A stretch of 36,331 nucleotides of DNA from positions 1 through 36,331 of the forward strand of contig NZ_JAGRQH010000011.1 in assembly GCF_018122595.1 (NCBI RefSeq). Direction: 5' to 3'. Below are positions 1 to 7,990 of the stretch, piece after piece. Made by a program: the position numbers and the translations under genes. The notes beneath the pieces are model-generated. The model was given only the letters and a program-made list of their open reading frames with translations, made no database searches and was not told the DNA's origin. How positions within the stretch are numbered: the stretch's first letter is position 1; every line of letters begins with the position of its first letter. This stretch comes from Neokomagataea anthophila. GTDB lineage: Bacteria > Pseudomonadota > Alphaproteobacteria > Acetobacterales > Acetobacteraceae.

Positions 1-174
1 GATACTTGGTATATTGTTTACGGTCATGTTAGTATTTCTACAAAGGGCGATTTTCCTGACGCCGAAATGACAGTAACAAACCTTCATAAATGCACTATGC
101 CCTCTTGTGAGGACGCAAATAACGTGCAATCACTCACTGAGTACTTGCAAAAAAATATCGCAAATACTCATTAA
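1..174 (+). CDS. C-terminal end of a hypothetical protein (truncated by window edge)
   Basis: Reading frame 1 is open from the first base to a TAA at 172-174 and gives 57 residues with no start inside the window. The fragment is polar and contains two cysteines (KCTMPSC), which could form a disulfide or bind metal. I recognise no family. It ends 30 nt before the DUF4282 gene on the same strand, so the two may be co-transcribed. It shares the AT-rich composition of the next two genes. The function is unknown. Confidence 0.6.
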   Translation, partial: DTWYIVYGHVSISTKGDFPDAEMTVTNLHKCTMPSCEDANNVQSLTEYLQKNIANTH

Positions 175-204
175 AAAGAAAAACCCCAAAAAAGGAATAC
201 TACA

Positions 205-543
205 ATGCGCTCTATATTTTCTTTTGAAAATCTTATCACACCTACAATTATTAAGATTTTATTTTATATAGGTGTGGTACTTTGTTGCCTTAGTGGCTTT
301 GCAACACTCTCTACCATCATAACCAGTATGATTGCCTCCGCAGAATTAACAGGCCACTCCACCACCCTCGCCGGCATCGGCGGCTTATTTCTTGGCCTCA
401 TCGTCGGCTCAATCGTGACCGTTATTGGTGTTATACTGACACGTATTTCCTGCGAACTGACCTTGGTTATTTTCATGATCCGCGATGAATTGGCATGGCA
501 ACGTGAGCATCATAGCAATAATACGTCGTCTTCTCCCGAATAA
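205..543 (+). CDS. DUF4282 domain membrane protein
   Basis: This 112-residue protein matches the DUF4282 pattern as I know it. A short N-terminal FSFENLITPTIIK segment precedes a first membrane helix at about residues 17-44, and a glycine-rich second helix at about 57-80 runs into RISCELTLVIFMIRDEL. The polar tail after residue 98 should be cytoplasmic. An AAGGA ribosome site lies about 9 nt before the ATG. DUF4282 proteins are small inner-membrane proteins with no established biochemical role. The gene ends 11 nt before the next one, which also has a membrane segment, so the pair is probably one operon and the products may be partners. The family call is fairly safe; the role is open. Confidence 0.75.
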   Translation: MRSIFSFENLITPTIIKILFYIGVVLCCLSGFATLSTIITSMIASAELTGHSTTLAGIGGLFLGLIVGSIVTVIGVILTRISCELTLVIFMIRDELAWQREHHSNNTSSSPE

Positions 544-554
544 GGCCACACGCC

Positions 555-1739
555 ATGACAACGCCCCCTAAAAGCCCCTCCTCGCCACCAAAAAGCGCGG
601 CGAACTCTTCATTACTTTTATCATCCGGCCTAACAAATAATATATCAAATCCGTCTTCAAAAACTGACAAACCTGACATCAATTGGGCAGAGCAGGCGAA
701 TCGCCTTTCTGATATCGGCAAAGAAAAAAGTGCTCAAATCAATTCCATAGCAAGTTCTGTTTACAAACAGGGGAGTTCAGTCGCACAAGAAGCACAAAAA
801 ACACTCTCCAACCCTGAACAACGCCGCAAATTCTTAGAGCGATACGGAAAAACTCTCAAAATTGGTGCTGCCGCAACGGTCATCATCGGTGCCATCGCTT
901 ATTGGGGCGCTTCACACGAGGCCAGTCGTATAGCTGATCAAAAAATTCACAGCCTATTGGCTAATAGTGGGCTATCCTCCAATATCCAATACGCTTCTGT
1001 CTCAGCAACTCCGTGGGGTAGCGTGACTTTACATGATGTCACGTTCACAGACGACTACAACAACGACATAGACGAAAAACTGAAAATTGCCAAAATTTCA
1101 ATTAGAAATGCAAATATTGGTAAAACACTACCATCAAATATGACAATTAATGCTTCTGGTATTGAATGCTCATTCACAAATACCACCACATGTCCTATCA
1201 TATCACCTCAAAGCAAAAATACTTTATTGTCCATTGGGTACACTACCTTAAAAGGTAATGCAAAATTATCATACAAATTCCATAATGGAAACATAATATT
1301 AACAAGTAACGGGGGTTTATACAATGGATTTACATGGGGTCTACATGCAACATTATCAGGAATACCTGAAAAGACATTTAAAGAAATTCCTGATTTAATA
1401 AAAAATCAATCTGCTTTTAGTTTAATTCAAATATTAGGTGTAGTAGATGACGTCGCAGTCTCAAACGTAGACTTACAAATTGACACGCGCGACATAAGTA
1501 AACGGCTGCATGCTGTTCCTGATACCAACATCCCAGAACCCGATATCTCAAAAAGCCACCCTCTATCCCCCCTACAAAACTGGGATATCAACGGTGGGCG
1601 CCTCGAAATCCATACACATTCAGAAAAAGCTATTCCACTCATGAGGCAATCACTTTTTGGAATGCCATTTCTCAACCCAGCCTTTAGATCACCGAGTAAT
1701 TTTATAGAAGCAACAAACGCCAAAATATCAACCGAATAA
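555..1739 (+). CDS. Membrane-anchored protein of unknown function
   Basis: This 394-residue protein has a Ser/Pro-rich, probably cytoplasmic N-terminus of about 100 residues and one membrane helix at about 101-118 (LKIGAAATVIIGAIAYWGAS). The long remainder is probably periplasmic. Just after the helix it reads SRIADQKIHSLLANSGL..., followed by a beta-rich stretch (SATPWGSVTLHDVTFTD). This loosely recalls DUF945/YdgA- or AsmA-like periplasmic repeats, but I cannot assign it to either. Two cysteines (ECSF...TCPI) lie near residues 207-215. Codon use is AT-rich compared with the genes to the right. It follows the DUF4282 gene by 11 nt and ends before a strong hairpin, so it looks like the last gene of that operon. 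Confidence 0.65.
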   Translation: MTTPPKSPSSPPKSAANSSLLLSSGLTNNISNPSSKTDKPDINWAEQANRLSDIGKEKSAQINSIASSVYKQGSSVAQEAQKTLSNPEQRRKFLERYGKTLKIGAAATVIIGAIAYWGASHEASRIADQKIHSLLANSGLSSNIQYASVSATPWGSVTLHDVTFTDDYNNDIDEKLKIAKISIRNANIGKTLPSNMTINASGIECSFTNTTTCPIISPQSKNTLLSIGYTTLKGNAKLSYKFHNGNIILTSNGGLYNGFTWGLHATLSGIPEKTFKEIPDLIKNQSAFSLIQILGVVDDVAVSNVDLQIDTRDISKRLHAVPDTNIPEPDISKSHPLSPLQNWDINGGRLEIHTHSEKAIPLMRQSLFGMPFLNPAFRSPSNFIEATNAKISTE

Positions 1740-1781
1740 AAAAGATAATATTATAACACATTATGTGTCGATAATAATAAA

Positions 1782-1824
1782 AATAATTGAGAGTATTTTT
1801 ATACAAACAATACTCTCAATTATT
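1782..1824. terminator. Perfect 16-bp hairpin between convergent genes, probable bidirectional terminator
   Basis: The arms aataattgagagtatt (1782-1797) and aatactctcaattatt (1809-1824) are exact reverse complements separated by an 11-nt loop. It lies between the + strand gene ending at 1739 and the - strand gene ending at 1856. The arm ends are AT-rich on both sides, which suits termination in either direction. Confidence 0.7.
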
Positions 1825-1855
1825 ATTTCATTTAATAAACCTAAAAGATATAATT

Positions 1856-2413
1856 TTAATCCAAATTCATGGGTGCCGTCGTTACAGCCGTCTTCTCTGT
1901 TGTCGTATTAGACACCCCATGACGCGTCACTGAACTACGGTGCGTCTCACGCTCACGCGTAATAACCGTAACACTCCGCTCTGTTGCAGGGTTATTATAA
2001 CCCGGGATTACATTCCGATACGTTAACATACACTGTGCAAAAGCATTGTTGTACTGGGACTGAATGCCACCTTGCTGATCACGCGAGTACAACCCACCGC
2101 CCAGACCTGAACCCAGCGCACCAGAAGCTGCACCGATACCTGCCCCCGTACCGCCACCCAGTGCCGCGCCCAGTCCTGTGCCCAATGCTGTTGTTGCAAC
2201 GGCACCTAAAAGAGCACGCTGGTTTTCATGCGATGCTTGTCCAGCAACAGCATTCTCTGCCTGCGTCTTACAGAATTGCTGCTCTTGCAGGAATGTTTGG
2301 TAATTTTTCCCCGGCGCAGGATAAACTTGTACGGTCGGCCCCATCGGGGTTTCAGCACAACCCGCCAGAGCCAAACACAACGTTGCAGCCACTACACATG
2401 TACGATTAAACAT
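1856..2413 (-). CDS. Glycine-zipper lipoprotein
   Basis: This 185-residue protein is an exported lipoprotein. A hydrophobic signal ends in the lipobox L16-A17-G18-C19, so Cys19 should be lipidated. A Gly/Ala-rich glycine-zipper segment spans about residues 68-109 (GLGAALGGGTGAGIG-like), a motif that packs helices in or against membranes. Two further cysteines (FCKT and QCMLTY) flank the zipper. The tail is rich in Ser, Thr and Arg. Proteins of this type sit in the outer-membrane envelope of alphaproteobacteria and are usually annotated only as glycine zipper family. It stands alone between a terminator and the zur-like gene. The substrate or partner is unknown. Confidence 0.75.
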   Translation of the reverse strand: MFNRTCVVAATLCLALAGCAETPMGPTVQVYPAPGKNYQTFLQEQQFCKTQAENAVAGQASHENQRALLGAVATTALGTGLGAALGGGTGAGIGAASGALGSGLGGGLYSRDQQGGIQSQYNNAFAQCMLTYRNVIPGYNNPATERSVTVITRERETHRSSVTRHGVSNTTTEKTAVTTAPMNLD

Positions 2414-2625
2414 CTTAAAATCTCCACAAGGTCACGATGACATTATATCCACCACCAACGCCCTGAATACAAGTTAAGGTCTTGCATCACAGTCGACTGC
2501 ATTTCGCCCCCAAGCCTCAATGAGACGAAGTACGGTTTCTGCGAGAATATTATATCGACACTCTTAGCCGTACAAAGCAAATACCCGATAATTGCTTATA
2601 ACCCATCCGGTCGCCACCGATCACA

Positions 2626-3144
2626 TCAGGCTGCACGGCATGCAGAACACACGCCTTCAATTTCAATGGTTGCCGTTTCTGCTGCAAACCCAACTTGCTG
2701 AGCCGCCGCCATCAATACAGGAACAATTTTTTCTTGTTCCAACTCCCATGCCTTACCGCAGCTATGACAAATCAAAAACTGAGCACGGTGCACGCCCCAC
2801 GCATCATGATGATGACAACCATCATCACACAGCATCGCATGCGTACACCCAACAAAAGCAGCTAAACGCTCTAATTTATGAATAAGACCCTGTTCCAACA
2901 GGAAATCCAGCGCACGATACACCGTCGGGGGGGCAGCGTTTGGCTGAACGGGGCGCAATTGGGCCAATATATCATAAGCCCCAATCGGGCGATCAGCAGA
3001 AAGAATAAGCCCCAGCACCAGCCGGCGCGCATCTGTTAACCGCGCCCCGCGTGAGCGGCAACGCAACACTGCACGCTCCAATTGCTCATCAATCGTCCGC
3101 GTGAAGCCAAGACCTGAAACTGAAGAATATGTAGAATCCGCCAT
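2626..3144 (-). CDS. zur: Fur-family regulator, probably zinc-responsive Zur
   Basis: This is a Fur-fold repressor. The N-terminal winged helix includes LTDARRLVLGLILSADRPIGAYDIL and PPTVYRALDFLLEQGLIHKLE, the recognition-helix region of Fur proteins. The C-terminal dimerisation domain carries CHSCG and CSAC, the two Cys pairs that bind structural zinc, and a His-rich segment (GCHHHDAWGVH) suited to the sensory site. The Cys pairs and short His motif favour Zur over Fur or PerR. Zur represses zinc uptake genes when Zn(II) is plentiful. I chose the ATG at 3144. The frame stays open upstream to a TTG at 3183, which would add 13 residues. No zinc transporter gene is in the window. Confidence 0.8.
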   Translation of the reverse strand: MADSTYSSVSGLGFTRTIDEQLERAVLRCRSRGARLTDARRLVLGLILSADRPIGAYDILAQLRPVQPNAAPPTVYRALDFLLEQGLIHKLERLAAFVGCTHAMLCDDGCHHHDAWGVHRAQFLICHSCGKAWELEQEKIVPVLMAAAQQVGFAAETATIEIEGVCSACRAA

Positions 3145-3207
3145 AAAACGGCTTTTATGACATTCTCCAGTCTCAGGCCACAAAATGTTCCCGTACTCAC
3201 ATATGAA

Positions 3208-3402
3208 TTACGCCTGAACAGCACCACGGCGCGCTAAAGGCAGAACCCGCTTCCGCAGCGTTGCCAAGTCATCCACAGTCTCATTATGCAGTGACCGCAC
3301 ACTTTCATGCGCAGCATAAAAACGGCGCAGCCCTGACTGGCTAATCAAAATGGCCACTCCAAGAAAAACACCATTATTTTCAATAATTGTTGAACCAAGC
3401 AT
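3208..3402 (-). CDS. Small hypothetical protein, uncertain
   Basis: This 64-residue frame lies just upstream of the zur-like gene on the same strand. The product has a short hydrophobic stretch (GVFLGVAILI) and then a charged helical part ending in LRKRVLPLARRGAVQA. No family is recognised and no good ribosome site precedes the ATG at 3402. A GGAG lies before an internal TTG (LISQSGLRRFY), which would give a shorter product. The composition is protein-like and there is no competing gene here, so it may be real, but it could be chance. Confidence 0.35.
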   Translation of the reverse strand: MLGSTIIENNGVFLGVAILISQSGLRRFYAAHESVRSLHNETVDDLATLRKRVLPLARRGAVQA

Positions 3403-3603
3403 GATCGTACCATTCAGTCATCGTGCCCAGCCATCATTCTCACCGGGCTATTATAAGAAATATATCCAGTCCCTCGGCATAACGCCGCTCAAACATCGCC
3501 TACACATTCGGATAGCCACAGCCCGCGCCTCTCTTGGGGGTCAATAACGACTGAGAAAAATACGCATCAATTCAGTTGAGTCAATAATTATATTCAAAAT
3601 ATC

Positions 3604-3618
3604 GTTATTAATTATAAC
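3604..3618. promoter_or_regulatory. Inverted repeat upstream of cysK, possible operator
   Basis: GTTAT (3604-3608) and ATAAC (3614-3618) form an inverted repeat around TAATT. The surrounding interval, about 3550-3690, is unusually AT-rich and lies between the leftward genes and the cysteine synthase start at 3695. The half-site resembles the GTTAT/ATAAC core of Zur boxes, but the spacer is 5 rather than 3 bases. This is a weak candidate for a Zur-type or other regulator site. The remaining 3403-3694 interval shows no gene. Confidence 0.25.
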
Positions 3619-3694
3619 AACTTTTTTATGTCGTTATTTTTTGTTTTTGTCATTCTTCTGCCCTTCACACCGTTTTTTATGGTATCATAGCACC

Positions 3695-4708
3695 ATGAAG
3701 AAAAAGGCTCCGTCACCCACCGCTCCGCTCGCTCCCCCAGCTCCATTTGAGTGCTACGCAGCGCCTCGTGGCCGCGTTTACAACTCATTCCTCGAGACCG
3801 TGGGCGGCACACCACTCGTCGCACTCCCGCGCTTAACAGATCGAGAAGGCCTCCATGCACGCCTGCTGATCAAGCTGGAATTCTTCAACCCTCTAGGTTC
3901 GGTCAAAGACCGTATTGGCGTGGCTATGCTGCGTGACGCTGAAGAGCGCGGCCTCATCACACCGGGGCGGACCATTCTCATTGAGCCAACCTCCGGCAAT
4001 ACCGGGATTTCTCTTGCCTTTGCCGCCGTAGCCCTCGGGTACCGTCTGATCGTGACAATGCCCGAAAATGCCTCCACCGAACGGCGCAAAATGATCCGCC
4101 TTATCGGTGGTGAAACCGAACTAACCCCCGCTCAGGAAGGTATGGCGGGTGCCATTAGCCGCGCTCACGAACTGCTCGAAACCTTGCCGGATGCATGGAT
4201 GCCTGCACAGTTCGAAAATGATGCCAATCCGTCCGTACACGAAATCACAACAGCCCAAGAGATCTGGACAGATACTCAAGGCAACGTCGATATCGTCATC
4301 GCAGGTCTCGGCACCGGGGGTACAGCTTCAGGCATTGCTCACGGCTTACGCAAGCATAAGAAATCCATCAAGATTCATGGCGTTGAGCCACGCGAAAGCG
4401 CCGTTCTTCATGGCGATGAACCCGGCCCACACGGCATTCAGGGAATCGGTCCCGGCTTCCAGCCAGAAACCCTCGACCTTCGCGCCATGGATAGCATTAT
4501 CGAAGTGTCAGAGCATGATTCCTTAGCAACTGCCCGGCTTTGCGCCGCAGTAGAAGGCATCCCCATTGGGATTTCTTCCGGCGCGGCACTCCATGCAGGC
4601 ATCGAACTGGCAAAACAGCCCGCTAACCGAGGGAAAACTATCGTGGTCATCGCTCCCTCTTTTGCGGAACGCTACCTCTCCACGCCACTCTTTGACGGCC
4701 TTTCTTAA
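3695..4708 (+). CDS. cysK: Cysteine synthase (O-acetylserine sulfhydrylase)
   Basis: This PLP enzyme makes L-cysteine and acetate from O-acetylserine and sulfide in the cytoplasm, the last step of sulfate assimilation. The 337-residue product has the PLP lysine in GSVKDR (Lys71), the substrate loop TSGNTG (about 99-104), the phosphate-binding GTGGT loop (206-210) and the GIGPGF segment typical of CysK. Length is slightly above the usual 300-320 because of a Pro-rich N-terminal extension of about 25 residues. I chose the ATG at 3695. An in-frame ATG at 3641 would add an unlikely Phe-rich lead. It appears to be monocistronic, with two hairpins following its stop. Confidence 0.9.
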   Translation: MKKKAPSPTAPLAPPAPFECYAAPRGRVYNSFLETVGGTPLVALPRLTDREGLHARLLIKLEFFNPLGSVKDRIGVAMLRDAEERGLITPGRTILIEPTSGNTGISLAFAAVALGYRLIVTMPENASTERRKMIRLIGGETELTPAQEGMAGAISRAHELLETLPDAWMPAQFENDANPSVHEITTAQEIWTDTQGNVDIVIAGLGTGGTASGIAHGLRKHKKSIKIHGVEPRESAVLHGDEPGPHGIQGIGPGFQPETLDLRAMDSIIEVSEHDSLATARLCAAVEGIPIGISSGAALHAGIELAKQPANRGKTIVVIAPSFAERYLSTPLFDGLS

Positions 4709-4744
4709 TCCACACTTAAAGTGGAATAAAAATAAAACTTTCAT

Positions 4745-4800
4745 TTTTCGTTGTTTCTTATTAACTGTGAATTGTTTCGTGGTTAATAAGAAAGCGAAAA
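4745..4800. other. Long imperfect hairpin between cysK and the hydrolase gene
   Basis: The arms TTTCTTATTAAC (4754-4765) and GTTAATAAGAAA (4782-4793) are exact complements around a 16-nt loop. The outer TTTTCG (4745-4750) and CGAAAA (4795-4800) extend the stem past a small bulge. A smaller TCCAC/GTGGA hairpin sits at 4709-4725. The large stem ends 3 nt before the ATG at 4804. It may terminate cysK, fold the 5' leader of the next gene, or be a protein-binding palindrome. Confidence 0.55.
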
Positions 4801-4803
4801 CCC

Positions 4804-5526
4804 ATGACAAGAATCGCAACACCACAGAATGGGGCACCACCCTTTTCTTCCGTAACGCCATCCTTGGAATTTCATGGTCGTACAGCGCTTCAACGCCAGT
4901 TTTCTGCGCTGAAACAGCGCTTTAACCTTCTACTCGTCCCGGGCCTCTTTGGCTCAGGCCCTTTGCACTGGCAAAGTGAGTGGTCCCATGCCTTCACACT
5001 AGACCGACTGTCACAAGAAGACTGGAACACCCCAACGCCCACGAAATGGGATGAATCCCTCGCACACGCTATCAACGCCCCTGAACGCGCGGATAAACCC
5101 ATCCTGCTCATTGGCCATAGTTTAGGGGCTATTCTGTGCGCACGTTGGTTACAACGAAACCATACCCGCACCACACCACCCTTAGTCGCGGGCGCTTTTT
5201 TAGTAGCACCAGCAGACACGGAACAAGCGCAAACCCCAGACAGCTTCCGTATCCACTCTTTTGCCCCATTGCCCAGCGGCCCCCTCGCCGTTCCAACCAC
5301 GATCATCGCCAGTGAGAACGACCCATGGCTAAGCTACGAACGGGCAACAGACCTCGCTCAACATTGGGGCTCTGACCTCAAAAGCGCAGGACCACGCGGC
5401 CATATAGGCTCCAACGAACCACTAGGGTTATGGGAAGAGGGCGCCCAAGAGTTATTTACATTCAGCCAAACGCGCCTCACTGCCCTCGCATTGGGTGCCA
5501 ACGATTCAAGAGCAACGCATTCGTAA
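4804..5526 (+). CDS. RBBP9/YdeN-family alpha/beta serine hydrolase
   Basis: This 240-residue protein belongs to the small alpha/beta hydrolase family of RBBP9 and YdeN (Pfam Ser_hydrolase). The opening strand LLLVPGLFGSGPLHWQSEW is the family hallmark. The likely triad is Ser106 in GHSLGA, Asp173 in SENDPW and His200 in GPRGH. Family members are soluble esterase-like enzymes whose natural substrates are mostly unknown. The first 40 residues before the conserved core are longer than usual, but no better in-frame start is visible. The gene runs into the convergent copper ATPase, overlapping its end by 50 nt. No clear ribosome site is seen, because the start lies at the foot of a long hairpin. 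Confidence 0.85.
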   Translation: MTRIATPQNGAPPFSSVTPSLEFHGRTALQRQFSALKQRFNLLLVPGLFGSGPLHWQSEWSHAFTLDRLSQEDWNTPTPTKWDESLAHAINAPERADKPILLIGHSLGAILCARWLQRNHTRTTPPLVAGAFLVAPADTEQAQTPDSFRIHSFAPLPSGPLAVPTTIIASENDPWLSYERATDLAQHWGSDLKSAGPRGHIGSNEPLGLWEEGAQELFTFSQTRLTALALGANDSRATHS

Positions 5527-7867
5527 TCACAGAAACCGAACTGAGCGCCATCGCGGTCGCAGCCAAAACCGGGCTTAACAGGCCCAATGCCGCTAACGGG
5601 ATGCCTAAAACATTATACACAAAGGCAAAAAACAAGTTCTGACGTATCTTACGTAACGTTGCCCGAGATAAGAGCATCGCATCCACTACAGAGCGCAACG
5701 TATTGCGCGTAAGCACAATACCTGCTGTTTCCCCTGCCACAGCAGACCCAGCGCCCAAAGCAAAACCGACATCCGCCGTCGCTAAAGCCGGGGCATCATT
5801 GACCCCATCCCCCACCATCCCCACACAGGCACCACCAGCCTGATAATCAGCCAAAATCTGAGCCTTTTGCTCTGGCAACAAGTCTGCCTGCACGTCATCC
5901 AGCCCTAATGACTGCCCAACAAGCGCTGCCACGCGCGCATTATCACCCGTCAACATAGACAAACGCACACCATGCGCCTTCAGCGCAGCCAATGCTGAAA
6001 GCGCATCGGGTCGCACCGTATCGGCTAATGCAATGGCCCCCAACATAACACCAGCATGCGCCACCAAAACCACCGTACGGCCGCGTGCTTCCTCAAGATG
6101 CATGTCAAACCCAGACATCACATCGCCAAACGTCACCCCATGATCACGCAAAAATGCTTCCGTACCAAGAAGCGCTTTCTCTCCTTGAAGAACGCCATGC
6201 ACACCACGCCCCGGCACCGCCTGAAAATCTGCCACAGCATTCCGCGTCAGACCTGACGCTGCTGCCACAATCGCCCGCGCTAAAGGGTGCTCAGACCCTT
6301 CCTCTAAAGACGCCGCGACAGCCAATAGCTGCTCTTTTGTAACATGTGAGGCCGGATACACCCCAACCACATCGGGACGCCCTTCAGTCAACGTACCCGT
6401 CTTGTCAAAAACAATATGCGTCAAGCGCCCAGCGCGCTCCAAAGCCTCTGCCGAGCGGAAAATGATACCGTGATGCGCCCCACGTCCCGTACCCACCATA
6501 ATGGCCGCAGGTGTCGCCAAACCCAAAGCACAGGGGCACGCAATCACCAAAACCGATACAGCCGCGATCAAGCCAGCCACCCAACTCTGCGTCATGATGA
6601 CATTCACAACCCATGTCACAAGCGCCAAGCCGAGAACCACCGGTACAAACACAGCAGACACTCTATCCGCCACCCGTTGTACCGGCGCACGTGATCCCTG
6701 AGCATGTTCCACCATGGTTACAATGCGCGCCAAGGCTGTGTCTGCGCCCACACTAGTTGCCCGCACACGCAAAACGCCATGCCCATTCAACGTCCCGGCG
6801 CTCACATCGGCACCGATAACCTTATGTACGGGCATACTTTCACCCGTCAGCATGGCTTCGTTCACATCCGAAGCCCCATCCAGAACCGTGCCATCCACAG
6901 GCACATGCTCTCCCGGCCGCACCATGAACACATCCCCAACGAGGAGATCGGCCACGGCACAGGCCACCACCTGCCCATCACGCTCCACATGCGCAATGCT
7001 CGGCTGTAATTTTAGTAAGCTTTCTAGTCCTGCTGATGTCCGCTGCTTCGCCCGAAACTCCAAGAGCTTTCCAAACGAAATCAGCACCAAAATCATGCCG
7101 CTTGCTTCAAAATACACGGGCGTCTTGAGGTCAAACCCCACCACAGCAAGGCTATAAGCCAGTGCAACCCCTGAGCCCAACGCCACCAAAACATCCATAT
7201 TCGGTGATGCCGCACGCACCGCCTGATACGCCCGCCGAAATAACGGAAACGCACAGCACACCACCAAAACCGCACTCACCAACTGCACCATGACCGGCAC
7301 AACCATGCGTCCCGTCACCACCATACCCAACATGGATATAATCAGCGGCAAGGCCACCACACTCATCACCCCGAAGCGTCGCAGCTCCCGGCGCCATTCA
7401 TCCTCGCGCCGTATGGTCGCATGCTCATCTCCTGCCACAAATGTCGTAGCACCGAACCCAGCCTTAACAATCACTGTCTTCAGTTGCTCTGGAGAGGACA
7501 AGCCCGGCGTGAAACGAATATGCACACGCTCCGCTGCAAAATTAACCACGGCCTCAACCCCCTCACGGCGGTTCAAAACCTTCTCAATCCGCGCGGCACA
7601 TGCGGCACAGCTCATCCCGGTAATCGCGTAATCCAGCTCTTGCTGCGGCACCTCGAATCCCGCTTTACGCACCACAGCCACGGCCTGCGTCACCAATTCA
7701 GGCCCTTCCACCGATACAGAAGCACGCTGAGCCGCAAAACTCACCGTCGCCTCTATCCCCTCCACACGATTCAAGAGTTTTTCAATCCGTGTCGCACAGG
7801 CAACGCAACTCATGCCCGCAATCGGCAACGTGACGGAATACACCTCCGCCTTCACAGCTCCCGACAT
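5477..7867 (-). CDS. copA: Copper-translocating P1B-type ATPase
   Basis: This 796-residue inner-membrane pump exports Cu(I) from the cytoplasm using ATP. Two N-terminal heavy-metal domains carry GMSCVAC (Cys21/Cys24) and GMSCAAC (Cys87/Cys90). The transmembrane metal motif is CPC (Cys444-Pro-Cys446). The phosphorylated aspartate is Asp488 in DKTGT. The TGES, SEHPLA, MLTGDN and GDGVNDAP motifs are all present, so the enzyme looks complete. A GAGGAG ribosome site lies 8 nt before the ATG. It diverges from the multicopper oxidase operon across a 123-nt promoter region that holds inverted repeats. No CueR or CopR regulator gene is nearby, so control must come from a gene elsewhere. Confidence 0.95.
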   Translation of the reverse strand: MSGAVKAEVYSVTLPIAGMSCVACATRIEKLLNRVEGIEATVSFAAQRASVSVEGPELVTQAVAVVRKAGFEVPQQELDYAITGMSCAACAARIEKVLNRREGVEAVVNFAAERVHIRFTPGLSSPEQLKTVIVKAGFGATTFVAGDEHATIRREDEWRRELRRFGVMSVVALPLIISMLGMVVTGRMVVPVMVQLVSAVLVVCCAFPLFRRAYQAVRAASPNMDVLVALGSGVALAYSLAVVGFDLKTPVYFEASGMILVLISFGKLLEFRAKQRTSAGLESLLKLQPSIAHVERDGQVVACAVADLLVGDVFMVRPGEHVPVDGTVLDGASDVNEAMLTGESMPVHKVIGADVSAGTLNGHGVLRVRATSVGADTALARIVTMVEHAQGSRAPVQRVADRVSAVFVPVVLGLALVTWVVNVIMTQSWVAGLIAAVSVLVIACPCALGLATPAAIMVGTGRGAHHGIIFRSAEALERAGRLTHIVFDKTGTLTEGRPDVVGVYPASHVTKEQLLAVAASLEEGSEHPLARAIVAAASGLTRNAVADFQAVPGRGVHGVLQGEKALLGTEAFLRDHGVTFGDVMSGFDMHLEEARGRTVVLVAHAGVMLGAIALADTVRPDALSALAALKAHGVRLSMLTGDNARVAALVGQSLGLDDVQADLLPEQKAQILADYQAGGACVGMVGDGVNDAPALATADVGFALGAGSAVAGETAGIVLTRNTLRSVVDAMLLSRATLRKIRQNLFFAFVYNVLGIPLAALGLLSPVLAATAMALSSVSVITNALLLNRWHPMRGQ

Positions 7868-7905
7868 ACGACACTCTCCTCTTTCATTACCGTGTAAATG
7901 TTATT

Positions 7906-7945
7906 ATCGTATAACTATCGGTACGATGAGAACCATTCGCAATGG
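7906..7945. promoter_or_regulatory. Candidate operators in the divergent copper promoter region
   Basis: Two inverted repeats lie between the ATPase and the His/Met-rich protein. ATCGTA (7906-7911) pairs with TACGAT (7922-7927) across 10 nt, and CCATT (7933-7937) pairs with AATGG (7941-7945) across 3 nt. The stretch GATGAGAACCATTCGCAA (7925-7942) also resembles a Fur box of the type ATGAGAATCATTCGCA. They are placed to control both directions. Which regulator binds cannot be read from the sequence. Confidence 0.4.
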
Positions 7946-7990
7946 CGTTTCATAAGGTCTCATCCGATTTAAAGGATCATATCCCAGATT

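Noticed and set aside
2414-2625. Spacer between the zur-like gene and the lipoprotein gene
   Set aside because: I looked for a small gene, RNA or clear operator and found none that I can support.
3641-3694. Longer start for cysteine synthase at 3641
   Set aside because: The extra 18 residues are Phe/Ser-rich and unlike CysK N-termini, and they fall in the AT-rich promoter-like region. The ATG at 3695 fits better.
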